From Candidatus Saccharibacteria bacterium UBA3749 (GTDB taxonomy: Bacteria > Patescibacteriota > Saccharimonadia > Saccharimonadales > Saccharimonadaceae), in the NCBI GenBank assembly GCA_002371235.1, contig DFGN01000003.1, positions 1 through 64,000 on the forward strand: 64,000 nt of DNA, in the 5' to 3' direction. Every line of letters starts with the position of its first letter. Position 1 is the first letter of the stretch. The translations under genes and the position numbers were made by a program. The notes beneath the pieces are model-generated. The model was not told where the DNA came from. It did no database searches and saw nothing but the letters and a program-made list of their open reading frames with translations. Positions 60,556-64,000 of the stretch are shown one piece after another.

Positions 60556-60560
60556 TGTGG

Positions 60561-60776
60561 TCATAACTCAACAATTTTAGTGCGAGAACGCAGGCCTCGA
60601 TGGATAGTGATAGATGTTTTGGAAATATCAAACTTCTTTGCTAGTAATCTGATTAATGCTTCGTTAGCCTCACCGTCATGAGGTTTAGCGCGAAGATAGA
60701 CGGTAAGCTCGCCGGGTGCAGTTTGAATGATTCTTTCTCGGGACGAACCGGGTTTAACGGTAACTACATACTTCAT
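60561..60776 (-). CDS. DUF167 / YggU family small protein
   Basis: A 71-residue protein of the conserved YggU (DUF167) family, whose function is not settled. The start at 60776 is 6 nt after TATAAT on the minus strand and gives MKYVVTVKPGSSRERI. The conserved signature is YLRAKPHDGEANEALIRLLAKKF (in two parts), followed by ITIHRGLRSRTKIVEL. It ends 5 nt from the stop of the converging lysS and is divergent from uvrB, with two -10 boxes facing each other in about 40 bp. Confidence 0.9.
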   Translation of the reverse strand: MKYVVTVKPGSSRERIIQTAPGELTVYLRAKPHDGEANEALIRLLAKKFDISKTSITIHRGLRSRTKIVEL

Positions 60777-60817
60777 GAATCTATTATACAATAACACGAC
60801 ATGTTATAATAATAGAT

Positions 60818-62920
60818 ATGGCAAAATTCAAATTAGTGTCAAAATACCAGCCGACTGGCGACCAACCATCTGCGATTAAACAACTCGTGGATGGGATTAA
60901 TCGTGGCGTACATGAGCAGACTTTACTTGGTGTGACTGGGTCCGGCAAGACCTTTACTATGGCGAATATTATCGAACAAACCCAGCGACCAACTTTAGTA
61001 CTAGCACATAACAAGACTTTGGCGGCACAGTTATATTCTGAGTTTCGTGAGTTTTTCCCGGAGAATGAGGTTCATTATTTCGTATCATATTTTGATTACT
61101 ATCAGCCAGAGGCATATATTGCCTCAACGGATACATATATAGAAAAGGATTCGGCAATCAATGACGAGATTGATAGATTGCGACATGGAGCGACCGAAGC
61201 ATTATTAACCAGGCGCGATGTAATCGTAGTGTCATCTGTATCATGCATCTATGGCATTGGTTCACCAGCGCATTATGAAGAGATGTCGCTACCGATGTGG
61301 CGAACAAATGGTGAGTGGGCGATTAGTAATAAAGATTTTGAGGGGCTTCCGGAGGTTACGACCGAGGATGAGGGCGCGAGCCCCGTGACGACGGGCGCGA
61401 GCGACCCGTCCCCGAAAAACTTTATTACTAATCGCTTAACACAACTAGATTTCATTCGCCGTCTCGTTGGAATGCAATACCATCGGAATGATTTAGCGTT
61501 TGAACGAGGCAATTTCCGCGTGATGGGCGACACGATTGATTTGTATCCGGCAAATGGAGAATATGCTTATCGGTTCGAGTTTGGATTCGATACGCTGGAA
61601 GACGTTAAAATTGTGGATCCGTTGACCTTTGAACTACGAGAAAAGCCGGACCATATACATATTTTCCCAAATACGCATTATGCAACACCGATGGATCAAC
61701 TCGAGAAAGCACTGGTGACGATTCGAGCGGAATACGAAGAGCGGCTAAAATACTTCGAGGAACATCAAAAATATCTGGAGGCACAGAGGTTATCACAACG
61801 TACAAAATATGACCTCGAAATGCTAAAAGAGACTGGGTTCGTGAAGGGAATTGAGAATTATTCGCGGCATTTGGACGGGCGACAAGCCGGAGAGCCGCCT
61901 TCGACATTATTAGATTTCTTCCCGAAGGATTTCCTATTGATTGTCGATGAGTCACACATGACTTTGCCACAGGTGCGTGGGATGTATAATGGCGACCATG
62001 CACGTAAGGTAGCCTTAGTGGATTATGGGTTCAGACTACCATCGGCTCTTGATAATCGGCCACTAACTTATGGGGAATTTCAGAAACGCGTGAATCAGGC
62101 GATATATGTCTCGGCAACACCAGGGGAGTATGAACTTGAGGTCTCGCCGAAACCAGCCGAGCAGGTGATTCGCCCAACCGGACTACTTGACCCGGAGATT
62201 GAGGTAAGGTCGTCTGATGGGCAGATTGATAATTTAATGGAGGAAATTGACCAACGGATTGCGAAAGGTCAGAGGACCCTGATTACAACTCTCACTAAGC
62301 GGATGGCGGAAGATCTGACCGACCACCTGAAGGAACGGGGTGTAAAAACGGCGTATATACATTCGGATATCGATACCCTAGAGCGAGGAGATATATTGCG
62401 AGATTTGCGCGAGGGGGTGTACGATGTACTGGTGGGGATTAATCTGCTGCGCGAAGGACTGGATTTACCTGAGGTGTCACTAGTTGCAATACTAGATGCT
62501 GACAAGGAAGGGTTCTTGCGTTCCGAATCGGCGCTAATTCAGACGATAGGTCGCGCGGCACGACATGAAGAAGGGAAAGTGATCATGTATGCGAACTTCA
62601 TTACCGAAAGTATGGAGAAGGCGATTTCTGAAACCAATCGGCGGCGCGAAATTCAGAAAGAGTATAACGCCAAGCACGGCATTACACCGCATTCGGTAGT
62701 GAAAGAAATTTCCATGGGCCTTCGCGCGATTATTCCGGAGAAGGAAAAGGAAAATAAACTCGATGTGCGACGCATCCCGAAAGATGAACTGCCTGGGTTA
62801 ATTAAGCAATTGTCGTCTGAAATGCAACTTGCAGCGGCGAATTTGGAATTCGAACGCGCAGCGGCTCTAAGGGACGAAGTTGCTAGGATCAAGGAGTTTA
62901 TGGAAGGGAAAAAGGCGTAA
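60818..62920 (+). CDS. uvrB: excinuclease ABC subunit B, with in-frame palindromic insert
   Basis: The damage-verification helicase of nucleotide excision repair. It has 700 residues. The P-loop is [15 protein letters not shown]; the beta-hairpin region is [20 protein letters not shown]; motif II is [17 protein letters not shown]; motifs V and VI are [15 protein letters not shown] and [11 protein letters not shown]. The C-terminal UVR domain ends [17 protein letters not shown]. Between about residues 170 and 205 an insert ([19 protein letters not shown], then ASDPSPKNF) interrupts domain 2 just before [20 protein letters not shown] ends 7 nt before the ATG. The gene is divergent from the DUF167 gene. 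Confidence 0.95.
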   Translation: MAKFKLVSKYQPTGDQPSAIKQLVDGINRGVHEQTLLGVTGSGKTFTMANIIEQTQRPTLVLAHNKTLAAQLYSEFREFFPENEVHYFVSYFDYYQPEAYIASTDTYIEKDSAINDEIDRLRHGATEALLTRRDVIVVSSVSCIYGIGSPAHYEEMSLPMWRTNGEWAISNKDFEGLPEVTTEDEGASPVTTGASDPSPKNFITNRLTQLDFIRRLVGMQYHRNDLAFERGNFRVMGDTIDLYPANGEYAYRFEFGFDTLEDVKIVDPLTFELREKPDHIHIFPNTHYATPMDQLEKALVTIRAEYEERLKYFEEHQKYLEAQRLSQRTKYDLEMLKETGFVKGIENYSRHLDGRQAGEPPSTLLDFFPKDFLLIVDESHMTLPQVRGMYNGDHARKVALVDYGFRLPSALDNRPLTYGEFQKRVNQAIYVSATPGEYELEVSPKPAEQVIRPTGLLDPEIEVRSSDGQIDNLMEEIDQRIAKGQRTLITTLTKRMAEDLTDHLKERGVKTAYIHSDIDTLERGDILRDLREGVYDVLVGINLLREGLDLPEVSLVAILDADKEGFLRSESALIQTIGRAARHEEGKVIMYANFITESMEKAISETNRRREIQKEYNAKHGITPHSVVKEISMGLRAIIPEKEKENKLDVRRIPKDELPGLIKQLSSEMQLAAANLEFERAAALRDEVARIKEFMEGKKA
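61319..61435 (-). repeat. palindromic coding insert, uvrB copy, opposite orientation
   Basis: Inverted arms GCGATTAGTAATAAAG...GGGG (61319-61345) and CCCC...CTTTATTACTAATCGC (61410-61435) enclose a 72-bp core. The core matches the reverse complement of the mnmA core (TCCGGAGGTTACGACCGAGG is shared exactly; ACGACGGG and GACCCGTCCCC follow). So the element was inserted in the other direction, yet the frame is open. The arms are specific to uvrB. Confidence 0.85.
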
Positions 62921-62940
62921 CTGTTCGGGAAGTGTTCGGT

Positions 62941-62994
62941 TATACGCTATATCTAGCGTATAATGTTATATATCATACGCTATATATAGTGTAT
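62941..62994. repeat. two adjacent AT-rich stem-loops after uvrB
   Basis: TATACGCTA-TATC-TAGCGTATA (62941-62962) is a perfect 9-bp palindrome. ATACGCTA-TATA-TAGTGTAT (62975-62994) repeats it with one G-T change, 34 bp further. TTCGG motifs lie outside each. They could be a terminator-like structure, a protein-binding pair, or an insertion-related repeat. The rest of the space up to the IS end at 63061 shows no gene. Confidence 0.6.
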
Positions 62995-63060
62995 TCGGCT
63001 CACCATATATTATATATAGTACCGAAACCACTCAAGTTGCTAGTGGCTCGGGTTGTTAGC

Positions 63061-64000
63061 TGTACTGTACCCCAAGTAGTAGACAGCCCGTAGAGTTAGA
63101 CCATTAGCAAAATAGGGGTAGAAAAAATCTCTATGGTTAAGCAGTTTCATAGCGATTGGTATTATGTTCAATTGGTTCATATTTAATCATTATTCTGGCT
63201 TTTATTGTTACCTTTTGGCAATGGATATGTTCCAGTCGTACAGTAATCATAGTATTCGGCTGAAGCCAGTTTAGCTAAATCCCATTGGTAACGATAATGA
63301 TTATAATAATTCATATATTCCATAATTACCTTGGTAACCTGAGAGAAGGTTTTACATTCTGCTATTCTGTCATCTATTTTATCTTTCATATGACCAAAGA
63401 AGCTTTCTTGTGGTGCATTATCCCAACAAGTAGCTTTTCTGGACATAGAACGAATAAGATTAGAGTCTTCCATTAATTCGTTAAACTTCTTTGCCTTGTA
63501 GTGAATACCTTGGTCGCTATGAACTAAAGTGTCTTTAGTTAGGGTTTTACCATGAATAAGAACTAGTTGTCTAAAAGTATCTAAGACGAACTTTTCTTTG
63601 AGGTTTTGGCTTATTTGGTACGATAATAATTCTTTGGTAAAAGCATCTTTAACAGTAGATAAATAGCAAACTTGGTGATTAGCGTAGAATAAATAGGTAA
63701 TATCAGTCAGGAGTACTTTTCTTGGGCCAAATTCACGGAATTTACGATCTAAGACATTCGGTGGAGTCTTCTCTAGCATATTTTCTCTGAGTGCTATTCT
63801 ATATGGGTTTGGGCGACGAATAGGACAAGTCAGCCCATATTTCTTCATAAGTCTTCTTATTTTCTTTAAATTCATTATTACAGGTTCGTCAAAATGAAGC
63901 AGCGCCATTTGAATACCTCTAGCACCCTTAGTATAACCATGCATTTTGTAAGCAATTAGTATAAGGTCAAAATCTCTTCTATCTTGTTCTTCTAGTCTTA
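63061..64000 (-). mobile_element. IS3-family (IS150-type) insertion sequence, right end to window edge
   Basis: The terminal repeat is 63061-63085 (TGTACTGTACCCC...AGTAGTAGACA), with the outer TG end at 63061. It encloses an OrfB-type transposase on the minus strand whose 5' part, and the other IS end, lie beyond the window. Related terminal repeats occur at 1-25 and 3893-3917, so elements of this type have moved in this genome more than once. Confidence 0.8.
63183..64000 (-). CDS. IS3-family transposase OrfB (partial, 5' end off the window)
   Basis: The retroviral-type integrase of an IS150-like element. The frame is open from the window edge (LEEQDRRDFDLILIAYK precedes the first in-window Met at 63944) to a stop at 63183. 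Catalytic DDE residues are visible: Asp in LLTDITYLFY, Asp in LVHSDQGIHY, Glu in NAPQESFFGHMK. The HTH_21-like part lies at the start (YTKGARGIQMALLH, KKIRRLMKKYGL). It is normally made by frameshifting from an upstream orfA, which is not in view. It appears intact within the window, so the element may be active. Confidence 0.92.
   Translation of the reverse strand, partial: RLEEQDRRDFDLILIAYKMHGYTKGARGIQMALLHFDEPVIMNLKKIRRLMKKYGLTCPIRRPNPYRIALRENMLEKTPPNVLDRKFREFGPRKVLLTDITYLFYANHQVCYLSTVKDAFTKELLSYQISQNLKEKFVLDTFRQLVLIHGKTLTKDTLVHSDQGIHYKAKKFNELMEDSNLIRSMSRKATCWDNAPQESFFGHMKDKIDDRIAECKTFSQVTKVIMEYMNYYNHYRYQWDLAKLASAEYYDYCTTGTYPLPKGNNKSQNND

Overview
The window looks like the chromosome of a Candidatus Saccharibacteria (TM7, Patescibacteria/CPR) member, probably host-associated. 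The signs are a compact, densely overlapping housekeeping gene set; domain-stripped enzymes (AlaRS without its C-terminal domains, a short UvrC, ProRS without the insertion domain); a CPR-style membrane protein with a baseplate-J-like exodomain; several secreted FISUMP-domain proteins; and many genes whose TATAAT box lies only 6-10 nt upstream of the start codon. TGA is used as a stop (trmD, mltG, uppS), so this is not a code-25 lineage. The assignment is an inference from protein style; no rRNA is present.

Layout. 1-8.6 kb is an accessory surface-protein island: two paralogous secreted FISUMP proteins (A and B) on the minus strand, a DUF4143 ATPase between them, an IS30 remnant, and a third FISUMP protein (C) on the plus strand. 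IS3/IS150-type terminal repeats sit directly beside the stop codons of A and B. The upstream regions of A and B carry simple-sequence repeats: (GA)13.5 for A, and a 9-base G tract between a TTGACA -35 and a TATAAG -10 for B. 8.6-17.7 kb: a small protein, typA, tatD, two hypotheticals, cysteine desulfurase, mnmA, alaS. 17.7-22.5 kb, minus strand: a HAD-like protein, then a tightly overlapping unit of sensor kinase, receiver protein, pseudouridine synthase and an FtsA/PilM-like ATPase. 22.5-27 kb: baseplate-J-like membrane protein, a RuvX-MltG fusion, a LysM-CHAP hydrolase. 27-38 kb: obgE, a structured RNA with a consensus promoter, trmD, recG, rsmD, a sortase-type surface protein, tRNA-Leu(UAG), a GH25 muramidase, an FAD oxidoreductase and trigger factor. 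38-47 kb: rpsL-rpsG, gap-rpiB-rpe-pfkB-type sugar operon, a LOG-like protein, enolase, a short uvrC, secG. 47-57 kb: a membrane-anchored peptide-binding protein, tRNA-Leu(GAG) with repeated tail copies, two surface proteins, tsf/rpsB, a ClpP-like protease, L31, frr-uppS-rseP-CPBP. 57-63 kb: proS, greA, lysS, a DUF167 gene and uvrB. An IS3-family element begins at 63061 and runs off the right edge.

The most unusual signal is a family of GC-rich palindromic insertions inside essential genes (mnmA twice, alaS, uvrB, with probable diverged relatives in obgE and typA). Each clear copy has a conserved core of 72-77 bp (152 bp in alaS) starting GGGG and ending CCCC. Each is flanked by about 27-46 bp arms that are inverted copies of each other but differ from gene to gene, so one arm appears to be an inverted copy of the host gene's own flank. 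All copies keep the reading frame, in either orientation. This resembles Rickettsia palindromic elements in outcome, but the target-derived arms are different.

Functionally the window combines translation, tRNA modification, repair and glycolysis/pentose-phosphate genes with a rich set of cell-wall hydrolases (MltG, LysM-CHAP, GH25) and variable surface proteins. That fits an epibiont that remodels its envelope and contacts a host cell.
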